This document shows positions 1 to 5,284 of a DNA stretch of 7,670 nt, piece after piece. The DNA is from a bacterium. GTDB taxonomy: Bacteria; Ratteibacteria; UBA8468; B48-G9; JAFGKM01. Within the stretch, counting starts at the first letter, position 1, and each line of letters opens with the position of its first letter. A model generated the notes under the pieces. It worked only from the letters and a program-made list of their open reading frames with translations. It was not told the DNA's origin and did no database searches. Location of the stretch: NCBI GenBank assembly GCA_035371905.1, contig DAORXQ010000082.1, positions 1-7,670 of the forward strand, written 5' to 3'. The translations under genes and the position numbers were made by a program.

Positions 1-123
1 TATTCCATCTCTTACCCTCATTACACCAGAACCAATGTCAGCACCAACACAGTTAGCAGCATCATTTGCACCCATTGACCAGCCCATATATACTGAAAAT
101 AGAATTGAAAGTATAAAAATCAT
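1..123 (-). CDS. PiT-family inorganic phosphate permease, N-terminal fragment
   Basis: Reading the minus strand from the ATG at 123-121 gives 41 residues that run off the left edge. They begin with a hydrophobic segment (MIFILSILFSVYMGW), followed by GANDAANCVGADIGSG. This matches the GANDxAN signature at the first repeat of the PiT/Pho-4 permeases, integral membrane cation-phosphate symporters, some members of which carry sulfate. An AAAGGG ribosome binding site lies a few bases upstream of the ATG, supporting this start. The gene is divergent from mntP across 41 bp. Family assignment is strong for such a short piece; substrate (phosphate versus sulfate) is inferred from the family. Confidence 0.82.
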   Translation of the reverse strand, partial: MIFILSILFSVYMGWSMGANDAANCVGADIGSGVMRVRDGI

Positions 124-164
124 TTTAATCCCTTTAAATTTAATGTTAAAATATTCTATCACAA

Positions 165-707
165 ATGGGACTTTTTATAAATTTTTTCCTCGGTCTTTCT
201 CTTTCAATGGATGCCTTTTCTGTTTCTGTTATTTCAGGAAGTTTAATTGAGAAAAAGAAATTTTTGAATAGTTTAAAAATTTCTTTATCTTTTGGTTTTG
301 CTCAGTTTTTAATGCCAGTTTTAGGATGGTTTACAGGAATGAAATTTTTAAAGTTTATTTCAAGTTTTGACCATATAGTTGCCTTTTCCATTTTATTTTT
401 AATCGGCCTTAAAATTATATATGAATCAAGAAAAATAGAAAGAAGATTTGATATATCAAAAATTTTAATTTTATTTATTTTAGCAATTGCAACCAGTATT
501 GATGCTTTTGCAGTCGGTCTTACATTTTCACTTCTTAAAATTAAAGTTTTAACTCCTTCATTAATAATTGGATTTACAACTTTTTCTGTCTGTCTTTCTG
601 GTTTTTTTCTTGGTAATAAAATAAAAAAATTCTTTGGGAATAAACTTGAATTGATTGCGGGAATAATTCTTATTTTAATAGGTTTCAAAGTACTTATTAC
701 AGGATAA
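165..707 (+). CDS. mntP: Putative manganese efflux pump MntP (DUF204)
   Basis: An 180-residue polytopic membrane protein, about the usual length for MntP (E. coli 188), with roughly six membrane segments. It shows the two-fold internal repeat of the family: GLSLSMDAFSVSV near the start (Asp16) and AIATSIDAFAVGL in the second half (Asp113). These acidic residues lie in the membrane and are needed for Mn2+ export in studied homologues. FGFAQFLMPVLGW (43-55) and the C-terminal GNKLELIAGIILILIG are also typical. The start is chosen because the family begins only a few residues before SMDAF. No Shine-Dalgarno sequence precedes it. The next gene is a PerR-type regulator, and PerR/Fur proteins respond to the Mn/Fe ratio, so manganese export fits. 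No terminator hairpin is visible after the stop, so some read-through into perR is possible. Confidence 0.88.
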   Translation: MGLFINFFLGLSLSMDAFSVSVISGSLIEKKKFLNSLKISLSFGFAQFLMPVLGWFTGMKFLKFISSFDHIVAFSILFLIGLKIIYESRKIERRFDISKILILFILAIATSIDAFAVGLTFSLLKIKVLTPSLIIGFTTFSVCLSGFFLGNKIKKFFGNKLELIAGIILILIGFKVLITG

Positions 708-718
708 AAAAAATAAAC

Positions 719-747
719 TTGACAGAATTAAAAATTTAATTTATAAT
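719..747 (+). promoter_or_regulatory. Sigma70-type promoter of the perR operon
   Basis: TTGACA (719-724) and TATAAT (742-747) are separated by exactly 17 bp, a perfect match to the bacterial housekeeping consensus. It lies in the 81 bp gap between mntP and perR. Initiation would be expected near 754, giving a leader of about 35 nt. AT-rich DNA easily yields TATAAT by chance, but an exact TTGACA at the right spacing is much less likely. This is the only strong promoter I see upstream of the whole stress operon. Confidence 0.8.
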
Positions 748-755
748 TGTTCTAA
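741..755 (+). promoter_or_regulatory. Candidate PerR box 1, overlapping the -10 element
   Basis: TTATAATTGTTCTAA matches the Bacillus PerR box (TTATAATNATTATAA) at 12 of 14 defined positions and is an imperfect 7-1-7 inverted repeat. It covers the -10 hexamer and the probable start site, where a bound repressor would block transcription. The gene 34 bp downstream encodes a PerR-type protein, so autoregulation is the natural reading. Binding is inferred, not shown. Confidence 0.6.
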
Positions 756-757
756 AA

Positions 758-772
758 TTAAAATTATTACAA
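758..772 (+). promoter_or_regulatory. Candidate PerR box 2, tandem to box 1
   Basis: TTAAAATTATTACAA matches the same consensus at 12 of 14 defined positions. It starts 2 bp after box 1, a centre-to-centre distance of 17 bp, and lies in the predicted transcript leader. The surrounding DNA is extremely AT-rich, so this second site is weaker evidence alone; the tandem arrangement at a consensus promoter is what gives it weight. Confidence 0.45.
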
Positions 773-788
773 ATTTAAAAACTTTAAA

Positions 789-1211
789 ATGAAAAAAGAA
801 AAAATTATTAAAATCTTAAAAGAAAAAGGAATTAAACCATCAATCCAAAGAATAGAAATATTGAATTATTTAATCCAACATAAAACACATCCAGCAGTTG
901 ATGAAATTTATTCTGCCTTATTTTCTAAAATTCCTACCCTTTCAGTTGCAACTGTTTACAATACTTTAAAACTTTTCTGTGAGAAAGGATTGATAAATGA
1001 AATTTTAATTGAAGAGGATGAAGTCAGATATGATTTTATAGAAAAACCACATTTTCATTTCAAATGTAAAATCTGCAAAAATATTTATGATATTTACAGA
1101 GATTGTCCAATAGTAAAATTAAAAGAAATAGATGGTCATAAAATCGTGGAACATCATATATATTTAATAGGGATTTGTAAAAACTGTGGGAAAAGGAGGG
1201 AAGATGGATAA
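789..1211 (+). CDS. perR: PerR-type peroxide-sensing repressor (Fur family)
   Basis: A 140-residue cytoplasmic Fur-family repressor with an N-terminal winged helix (about 1-82; recognition region SVATVYNTLKLF at 52-63) and a C-terminal dimerisation/metal domain. Compared with B. subtilis PerR, all five regulatory metal ligands can be placed: His34, Asp82, His88, His90 and Asp101. The last is Asp as in PerR; Fur proteins usually have Glu there. The four structural zinc cysteines are Cys93, Cys96, Cys130 and Cys133. In PerR, iron-catalysed oxidation of the histidines releases DNA. The ATG at 789 fits the family N-terminus but has no clear Shine-Dalgarno sequence, unlike most genes after it. It is first gene of the stress operon, behind two PerR-box-like sites, and its end overlaps the rubredoxin gene by 8 bp. 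A Fur role cannot be fully excluded, but ligands and neighbours favour PerR. Confidence 0.88.
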   Translation: MKKEKIIKILKEKGIKPSIQRIEILNYLIQHKTHPAVDEIYSALFSKIPTLSVATVYNTLKLFCEKGLINEILIEEDEVRYDFIEKPHFHFKCKICKNIYDIYRDCPIVKLKEIDGHKIVEHHIYLIGICKNCGKRREDG

Positions 1212-1365
1212 ATATGTTTGCAAGGTTTGTGGGTATGTTTACAACCCTGAAAAAGGAGACCCTGAAAATGGAATAAAACCAGGAACTCCTTTTGAAAAAT
1301 TACCCGATGACTGGGTATGTCCGGTATGTGGTGCAGGTAAAGATATGTTTGAAAAGGAGGTTTAA
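1204..1365 (+). CDS. Rubredoxin
   Basis: A 53-residue cytoplasmic rubredoxin of normal length. The single Fe(Cys)4 site is formed by CKVCGY (Cys6, Cys9) and CPVCGAGK (Cys39, Cys42). The aromatic core residues (Tyr4, Tyr11, Tyr13, Trp37) and the GIKPGTPFEKLPDDWVCP segment are canonical. The start overlaps the end of perR by 8 bp. An AAGGAGG site at 1193-1199, inside perR, sits 4 nt before the ATG. The stop TAA abuts the ATG of the flavodiiron gene, whose own AAGGAGG (1354-1360) lies in the last rubredoxin codons. It most likely donates electrons to the flavodiiron protein, and perhaps to the rubrerythrin further down the operon. Confidence 0.96.
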   Translation: MDKYVCKVCGYVYNPEKGDPENGIKPGTPFEKLPDDWVCPVCGAGKDMFEKEV

Positions 1366-2544
1366 ATGATTATAAAAGAGATTAAAAAGGATATATGGGC
1401 TATAATTACAAATGATTGGGATAGACGACTTTTTGATGAGTTAATTCCTTTACCAGAGGGAACAAGTTATAATTCTTATTTTTTGAAGGATGAAAAAAAT
1501 GTTTTGATTGATTCTTCAGACCCAAGGACTGAAAAGCAGTTATTTGATGCAATAGATGAATTAAAAATAGAGAAAATTGATTATATTGTTTCAAATCATT
1601 CAGAACAGGACCATTCAGGAATAATCCCAAAATTACTTGAAAAATTTAAAGGAGCAAAGGTTATTACGAGTGAAAAAGGGAAAAAATATCTTGTAAGTTT
1701 GTTGTTGATTCCAGAAGAGAGGGTGATTGATGTAAAAGAAGGTGAAAAACTGAATATTGGTGAAAAAACACTTGAATTTATTTATGCACCATGGGTTCAC
1801 TGGCCCGAAACAATTTTAACATATGAAATAAAAAATAAAATTCTTTTTCCTTGTGATTTATTTGGTTCTCATCTTGCAACAAGTAAAATATGGACAAGTG
1901 AGAATGATTTTTTAAAAGGTGCAAAAAGATATTATGCAGAAATTATGATGCCATTCAGAAATCATATAAAAAACCATCTTGAAAAAATTAAAAATTATAC
2001 AATTGATATAATTGCACCGAGTCATGGCCCAGTTTACGATAATCCTTCTGTTATACTTGATGCCTATGCTGATTGGATTTCAGATAATGTTAAAAATCAG
2101 GTTGTAATTATTTATGTTTCTATGCATGGAAGTATACAAAAAGCAATTGATTATTTTGTTAAAGTTCTAACAGAAAAAGATATTGAAGTTAAACCATTTA
2201 ATATTACAGAAACAGATATTGGAGAACTTGCAATGGCTTTGGTTGATTGTGCAACAGTTGTAATTGGAACTCCAACAGTTTTTGCAAATCCTCATCCATC
2301 TATTATTTATGCTTCTTATTTGTTTAAAATTTTAAGACCAAAGACAAAATTTGTTTCTTTAATATGTTCTTTTTTATGGGGAACAAATGTGATAAAATAT
2401 TATGAAGAAATTTTAAAAGGGGTAAATGTGGAATTAATAGAGCCAGTAGTTTTCGAAGGCCATCCGCAAAAAGATACATTTGAAAAAATTGAAAACCTTG
2501 CAGAAAAAATATATCAGAAACATAAAGAAATTAAAATAATTTAA
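1366..2544 (+). CDS. fprA: Flavodiiron protein (FprA-type O2/NO reductase)
   Basis: A 392-residue soluble A-type flavodiiron protein. Residues 1-243 form the metallo-beta-lactamase-like domain with a complete set of diiron ligands: His78, Glu80, Asp82 (SNHSEQDHSG), His145 (APWVHWPE), Asp164 (FPCDLFG) and His220 (APSHGP). Residues 245-392 form a flavodoxin-like FMN domain, with the phosphate loop at YVSMHGSIQKA (250-260) and GTPTVFANPHPS (301-312). These enzymes reduce O2 to water, or NO to N2O, in anaerobes, receiving electrons from rubredoxin, whose gene lies directly upstream. No C-terminal rubredoxin or flavin reductase domain is fused, consistent with use of the separate rubredoxin. One variation: Ile257 stands where the FMN loop usually has Thr. 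Preference for O2 or NO cannot be read from sequence. Confidence 0.95.
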   Translation: MIIKEIKKDIWAIITNDWDRRLFDELIPLPEGTSYNSYFLKDEKNVLIDSSDPRTEKQLFDAIDELKIEKIDYIVSNHSEQDHSGIIPKLLEKFKGAKVITSEKGKKYLVSLLLIPEERVIDVKEGEKLNIGEKTLEFIYAPWVHWPETILTYEIKNKILFPCDLFGSHLATSKIWTSENDFLKGAKRYYAEIMMPFRNHIKNHLEKIKNYTIDIIAPSHGPVYDNPSVILDAYADWISDNVKNQVVIIYVSMHGSIQKAIDYFVKVLTEKDIEVKPFNITETDIGELAMALVDCATVVIGTPTVFANPHPSIIYASYLFKILRPKTKFVSLICSFLWGTNVIKYYEEILKGVNVELIEPVVFEGHPQKDTFEKIENLAEKIYQKHKEIKII

Positions 2545-2550
2545 AGGAGG
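2543..2550 (+). promoter_or_regulatory. Ribosome binding site deciding the start of the 2556 gene
   Basis: AAAGGAGG ends 5 nt before the ATG at 2556. An in-frame GTG at 2550 overlaps this site, so it cannot be the start served by it. The ATG at 2556 is therefore preferred. Confidence 0.8.
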
Positions 2551-2555
2551 TGCTT

Positions 2556-3035
2556 ATGACTGTTTTTTTTAACATAAGTGAGATTTATCAGTTTGCAATA
2601 AAGATTGAAGAAAATGGAGAGAAGTTTTATAGGAGTATAGCAAAAAAGACAAATAATAAAGAAGTTAAAGAATTATTTATTTTTCTTGCAGATGAAGAGG
2701 TAAGGCATAAAAAGGTTTTTGAAGAGTTACTATCAAAAGTAGAAAAATATGAACCGCCTGAAATTTATCCAGGGGAATATTTTGCATATCTTAAAGCATA
2801 TGCAGAAGAGTTGATTTTCCCAAAAGGTGTTGAGAAGGAATTAGAGAAAGAGGATATAATAGAGGCAATTGACTTTGGAATAAGAAGAGAACTTGATTCA
2901 ATTATGTATTATCTTGAGGTTAAAAGTTTTATTCCTGAAACACAACACTCAGTACTTGATAAAATAATACAGCAGGAGAGAAGCCATTTTGTTAAATTAT
3001 CAAATTTGAAAAAACAAATACTTGAAGGGAGGTGA
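2556..3035 (+). CDS. Rubrerythrin-like diiron protein without rubredoxin domain
   Basis: A 159-residue four-helix-bundle protein of the rubrerythrin/ferritin-like superfamily. The diiron ligand pattern is complete: Glu18 in IEENGEKFY, Glu48-x-x-His51 in EEVRH, Glu112 in RELDSIMYY, and Glu141-x-x-His144 in QERSH. There is no C-terminal CxxC rubredoxin domain and there are no cysteines, so electrons would have to come from a separate donor such as the operon's rubredoxin. A segment with PPEIYPGEYFAYLKAYAEELIFPKG (68-91) separates the two helix pairs; this layout is common among stand-alone ferritin-like proteins of anaerobes. Likely roles are peroxide reduction or iron handling, but the specific reaction is not determinable. 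It sits between the flavodiiron protein and ferritin; its stop is 4 nt before the ferritin ATG. Confidence 0.82.
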   Translation: MTVFFNISEIYQFAIKIEENGEKFYRSIAKKTNNKEVKELFIFLADEEVRHKKVFEELLSKVEKYEPPEIYPGEYFAYLKAYAEELIFPKGVEKELEKEDIIEAIDFGIRRELDSIMYYLEVKSFIPETQHSVLDKIIQQERSHFVKLSNLKKQILEGR

Positions 3036-3039
3036 TAAG

Positions 3040-3534
3040 ATGGATAAAAAACTTCTTGAAGAATTGAATTTACAGATTAAAAAAGAACTCTATTCTGCAT
3101 ATCTTTATCTTTCAATGGCTTCCTATTTTGATTATATAAATCTTGAAGGATTTGCAACATGGATGAAAGTACAGGCAAAAGAAGAGTTTGGACACGCAAT
3201 GAGAATTTATGATTTTCTTAATGATAGAGGAGAAAAAGTAATTTTAGAAGGGATAGAAAAACCACCTTCTGATTTTTCTTCACCAAAAGATGTATTTGAA
3301 AAAACATTAAAGCATGAAAAAGAGGTGACAAAAAGCATTGAAAACTTATATAAACTTGCAAAAGAGAAAAATGATTATTCTACAGAAATTATGCTTCAAT
3401 GGTTTATAACTGAACAGGTAGAGGAAGAAAAACAGGCAAATATAATACTTGAAAAATTGAAAAAGATAGAAGACAAACCACATTTAATACTTATGCTTGA
3501 TAAAGAACTTTCAAAAAGAGGAGAGGAAAAATGA
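3040..3534 (+). CDS. ftn: Non-haem ferritin (FtnA type)
   Basis: A 164-residue bacterial ferritin subunit of expected length, which would assemble into a 24-mer iron storage shell. Ferroxidase residues line up with E. coli FtnA at an offset of one: Glu16, Glu49, His52, Glu93, Gln126 and Glu129. Third-site residues Glu48, Glu125 and Glu128 are also present. There is no haem-ligating Met pattern of bacterioferritin. The start is the ATG at 3040, 7 nt after GGGAGG (3027-3032); an upstream in-frame TTG at 3022 lies before that site and is rejected. Its end overlaps the AhpD-like gene by ATGA. In a peroxide-stress operon it would sequester Fe2+ released from damaged clusters. Confidence 0.94.
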   Translation: MDKKLLEELNLQIKKELYSAYLYLSMASYFDYINLEGFATWMKVQAKEEFGHAMRIYDFLNDRGEKVILEGIEKPPSDFSSPKDVFEKTLKHEKEVTKSIENLYKLAKEKNDYSTEIMLQWFITEQVEEEKQANIILEKLKKIEDKPHLILMLDKELSKRGEEK

Positions 3535-3866
3535 AAGAAACAATGGAAAGATTTAAAAAAGCAATAGGAGAAGTTTCAATAAAAAAACAAGAGGAAATGA
3601 AAAAATTTGGAGAATTTGTAAGTACTGTATTGAAAGATGGTATTCTTGATTTAAAAACAAAAGAATTGATATGTGTTGGGATTGCAGTTGCTGTTAGATG
3701 TGCTTATTGTATAGGTATTCATGTTGAAAAGGCATTTAAAGCAGGAGCAACAGAAGATGAAATTCTTGAGGCAGGAATGGTTGCTGTTTTGATGGGTGGA
3801 GGTCCTGCCTATACATATTTAACAGATTTAGTTGAAGCAATAAAAATGATAAAAGGAAAAATTTAA
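3531..3866 (+). CDS. AhpD-like / carboxymuconolactone decarboxylase family protein
   Basis: A 111-residue all-helical protein of the CMD/AhpD superfamily, the single-domain size. The active site is complete: CAYC (Cys57, Cys60), His64 four residues after, and Glu45 twelve residues before the first Cys. This matches the spacing of Glu118, Cys130, Cys133 and His137 in mycobacterial AhpD. Such proteins act as thiol-disulfide oxidoreductases that can reduce peroxiredoxins; decarboxylase relatives lack this full set. The ATG overlaps the ferritin stop (ATGA), with GAGGAGAGG at 3518-3526 as ribosome binding site. A peroxiredoxin lies two genes downstream, making it a plausible partner. Partner assignment is inference. 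Confidence 0.85.
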   Translation: MKETMERFKKAIGEVSIKKQEEMKKFGEFVSTVLKDGILDLKTKELICVGIAVAVRCAYCIGIHVEKAFKAGATEDEILEAGMVAVLMGGGPAYTYLTDLVEAIKMIKGKI

Positions 3867-3881
3867 AAAAGAGGGAGAGGT

Positions 3882-4466
3882 ATGAAAAAAACGATTGAAA
3901 ACTTGGCAAAAGCTTTTGTTGGAGAATGTCAGGCGAGAAATAGATACACTTTCTATTCAAAAATAGCCAGAAAAGAGGGATACGAGCAGATAGGTGAAAT
4001 TTTTCTTATTACAGCGGATAATGAAAGAGAACACGCAACATGGTTATTCAGATTGATTAATGAATTAAAACAAAAAAGCAATGAAGCCCTTGATGTGATT
4101 AAAGTTGAAGCAGAGGTTCCAACAACTCTGGGAACAACTATTGAAAATTTAAAATCGGCTATTTCAGGTGAAAATTATGAATATACAAAGATGTATCCTG
4201 AGTTTGCTGATATTGCAGAAAAGGAAGGATTTCCAGAAATTGCTGAAAGATTAAGAGCAATTGCTGTGGCAGAAAAACATCATGAAGAAAGATTTAAAAA
4301 GATTTTAAAAGAAGTTGAAGCAGGGACAGTATTTAAAAAAGAAAAAGAAGTATGGTGGGTATGCAGGGAATGTGGATATGTTCATTTTGGGAACACACCA
4401 CCTGAAAAATGTCCTTCCTGCAGTCATGATAGAAGTTTTTATCAATTAAAATGTGAAGAGTATTAA
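3882..4466 (+). CDS. rbr: Rubrerythrin
   Basis: A 194-residue classical rubrerythrin of family length. The ferritin-like domain (1-147) carries the diiron ligands Glu15, Glu48-x-x-His51 (NEREHA), Glu97 and Glu100 (GENYEY) and Glu131-x-x-His134 (EKHHEE). The C-terminal rubredoxin domain (157-194) has CRECGY (Cys161, Cys164) and CPSC (Cys177, Cys180). It is a cytoplasmic NAD(P)H-linked peroxidase, reducing H2O2 to water with electrons from rubredoxin or similar donors. The usual HPQAYFEL-like tail after the last cysteine is SHDRSFYQL here, a mild variation. GGGAGAGG lies just before the ATG. It follows the AhpD-like gene after 15 bp and precedes peroxiredoxin. Confidence 0.96.
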   Translation: MKKTIENLAKAFVGECQARNRYTFYSKIARKEGYEQIGEIFLITADNEREHATWLFRLINELKQKSNEALDVIKVEAEVPTTLGTTIENLKSAISGENYEYTKMYPEFADIAEKEGFPEIAERLRAIAVAEKHHEERFKKILKEVEAGTVFKKEKEVWWVCRECGYVHFGNTPPEKCPSCSHDRSFYQLKCEEY

Positions 4467-4472
4467 AAATAA

Positions 4473-4480
4473 AAAGGAGG
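4473..4480 (+). promoter_or_regulatory. Ribosome binding site deciding the peroxiredoxin start
   Basis: AAAGGAGG ends 5 nt before the ATG at 4486. The open frame extends upstream past this point into the rubrerythrin end, but the family N-terminus and this site both point to 4486. Confidence 0.8.
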
Positions 4481-4485
4481 AAGAT

Positions 4486-5148
4486 ATGGAAAAAATTAAT
4501 AGAATGCCTCTTTTGGGTGATGAATTTCCAAAAATGAAAGTCGTAACAACGCATGGAATTATTGATTTACCTGATTATTTCAAAGGAAAGTGGTTTATTT
4601 TATTTAGTCATCCAGGAGATTTTACTCCTGTTTGTACTACGGAATTTGTTGCTTTTCAGAACAAATATAATAAATTTAGAGAATTAAATTGTGAACTTAT
4701 CGGTTTAAGTGTTGACCAGGTTTTTGCACATATTAAATGGGAAGAATGGATAAAAGAAAAGTTTGGAATAGAAATAGAGTTTCCAATTATAGCAGATACA
4801 GGAGAAGTTGCCGAAATCCTTGGTTTAATTCATCCTGGAAAAGGAACAAATACAGTAAGAGCAGTTTTTATTGTTGATTCAGAAAGTAAAGTCAGATTAA
4901 TTTTATATTATCCTCAGGAAGTAGGAAGAAATATAGATGAAATTTTGAGGGTTTTAAATGCATTACAGACAACAGATAAATATAAAGTTGCAACTCCTGC
5001 TGACTGGCCAAATAATGAAATTATTGGCTCAAATGTTATAATTCCTCCTGCAAGGGATGTAAAAACCGCAAAAGAGAGATTGGAAAAAAGTGAAAAGGGC
5101 GAATTTAAATGTTATGACTGGTGGTTTTGTTATAAAAAATTGAAATAA
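4486..5148 (+). CDS. Peroxiredoxin, Prx6/archaeal AhpC-like type
   Basis: A 220-residue thioredoxin-fold peroxidase. The peroxidatic centre is FTPVCTTE with Cys50, Thr47 and the conserved Arg125 (TNTVRAVF). A C-terminal extension, about 160-220, holds ATPADWPNNE and the cysteine pair Cys209/Cys215 (CYDWWFC). This arrangement closely follows the thermophilic archaeal peroxiredoxins such as that of Aeropyrum pernix (Cys50, Cys207, Cys213), which form large toroids. The length is that of the Prx6 group, longer than typical AhpC. It reduces H2O2 and organic peroxides in the cytoplasm. No AhpF or thioredoxin reductase gene is nearby; the AhpD-like protein or rubredoxin-type donors in this operon are candidates for recycling. 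The archaeal-like type suggests old lateral transfer or an anaerobe-specific lineage, a point a tree would settle. Confidence 0.93.
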   Translation: MEKINRMPLLGDEFPKMKVVTTHGIIDLPDYFKGKWFILFSHPGDFTPVCTTEFVAFQNKYNKFRELNCELIGLSVDQVFAHIKWEEWIKEKFGIEIEFPIIADTGEVAEILGLIHPGKGTNTVRAVFIVDSESKVRLILYYPQEVGRNIDEILRVLNALQTTDKYKVATPADWPNNEIIGSNVIIPPARDVKTAKERLEKSEKGEFKCYDWWFCYKKLK

Positions 5149-5161
5149 AAAGGAGGGAGAT

Positions 5162-5284
5162 ATGTGCAAAAGTTGTGGCTGTGGAATAAAAAGAGAAAAA
5201 AAGAAATATGTATGTAAAAAGTGTGGGAAAGAGTCAGAAAAACAGGAAATATGCTGTGGTGAAAAGATGGTAGAAAAGGAATGA
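5162..5284 (+). CDS. Small desulforedoxin-like cysteine-rich protein (40 aa)
   Basis: A 40-residue ORF with a strong AAGGAGGG site (5150-5156) just before the ATG. Seven cysteines occur: Cys2, Cys5 and Cys7 (MCKSCGCG), then Cys18, Cys21 (YVCKKCGK) and the adjacent pair Cys31-Cys32 (ICCGEKMV). The CxxC...CCGExM pattern is that of desulforedoxin and the N-terminal domain of desulfoferrodoxin, which bind one Fe in an FeS4 site. The loop between the two cysteine pairs is 9 residues here against about 15 in Desulfovibrio desulforedoxin. The additional N-terminal CxxCxC is not part of that family. It lacks the superoxide-reducing neelaredoxin domain. Its stop overlaps the next start (ATGA), so it is translationally coupled to a flavoprotein and may be its electron partner. 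A zinc-binding ribbon is the alternative. Confidence 0.75.
   Translation: MCKSCGCGIKREKKKYVCKKCGKESEKQEICCGEKMVEKE

Noticed and set aside
143..158. PerR-box-like sequence in the PiT/mntP gap (TTAAAATATTCTAT)
   Set aside because: It lacks the central base and has three further mismatches, clearly poorer than the two sites before perR.
35..250. Plus-strand open frame over the PiT and mntP starts
   Set aside because: It runs antisense to the GANDAAN-bearing PiT start and out of frame with mntP; it shows no domain and no ribosome binding site.
302..688. Minus-strand 128-codon open frame within mntP
   Set aside because: Shadow of a well-supported membrane protein gene; low-complexity product and no initiation signals.
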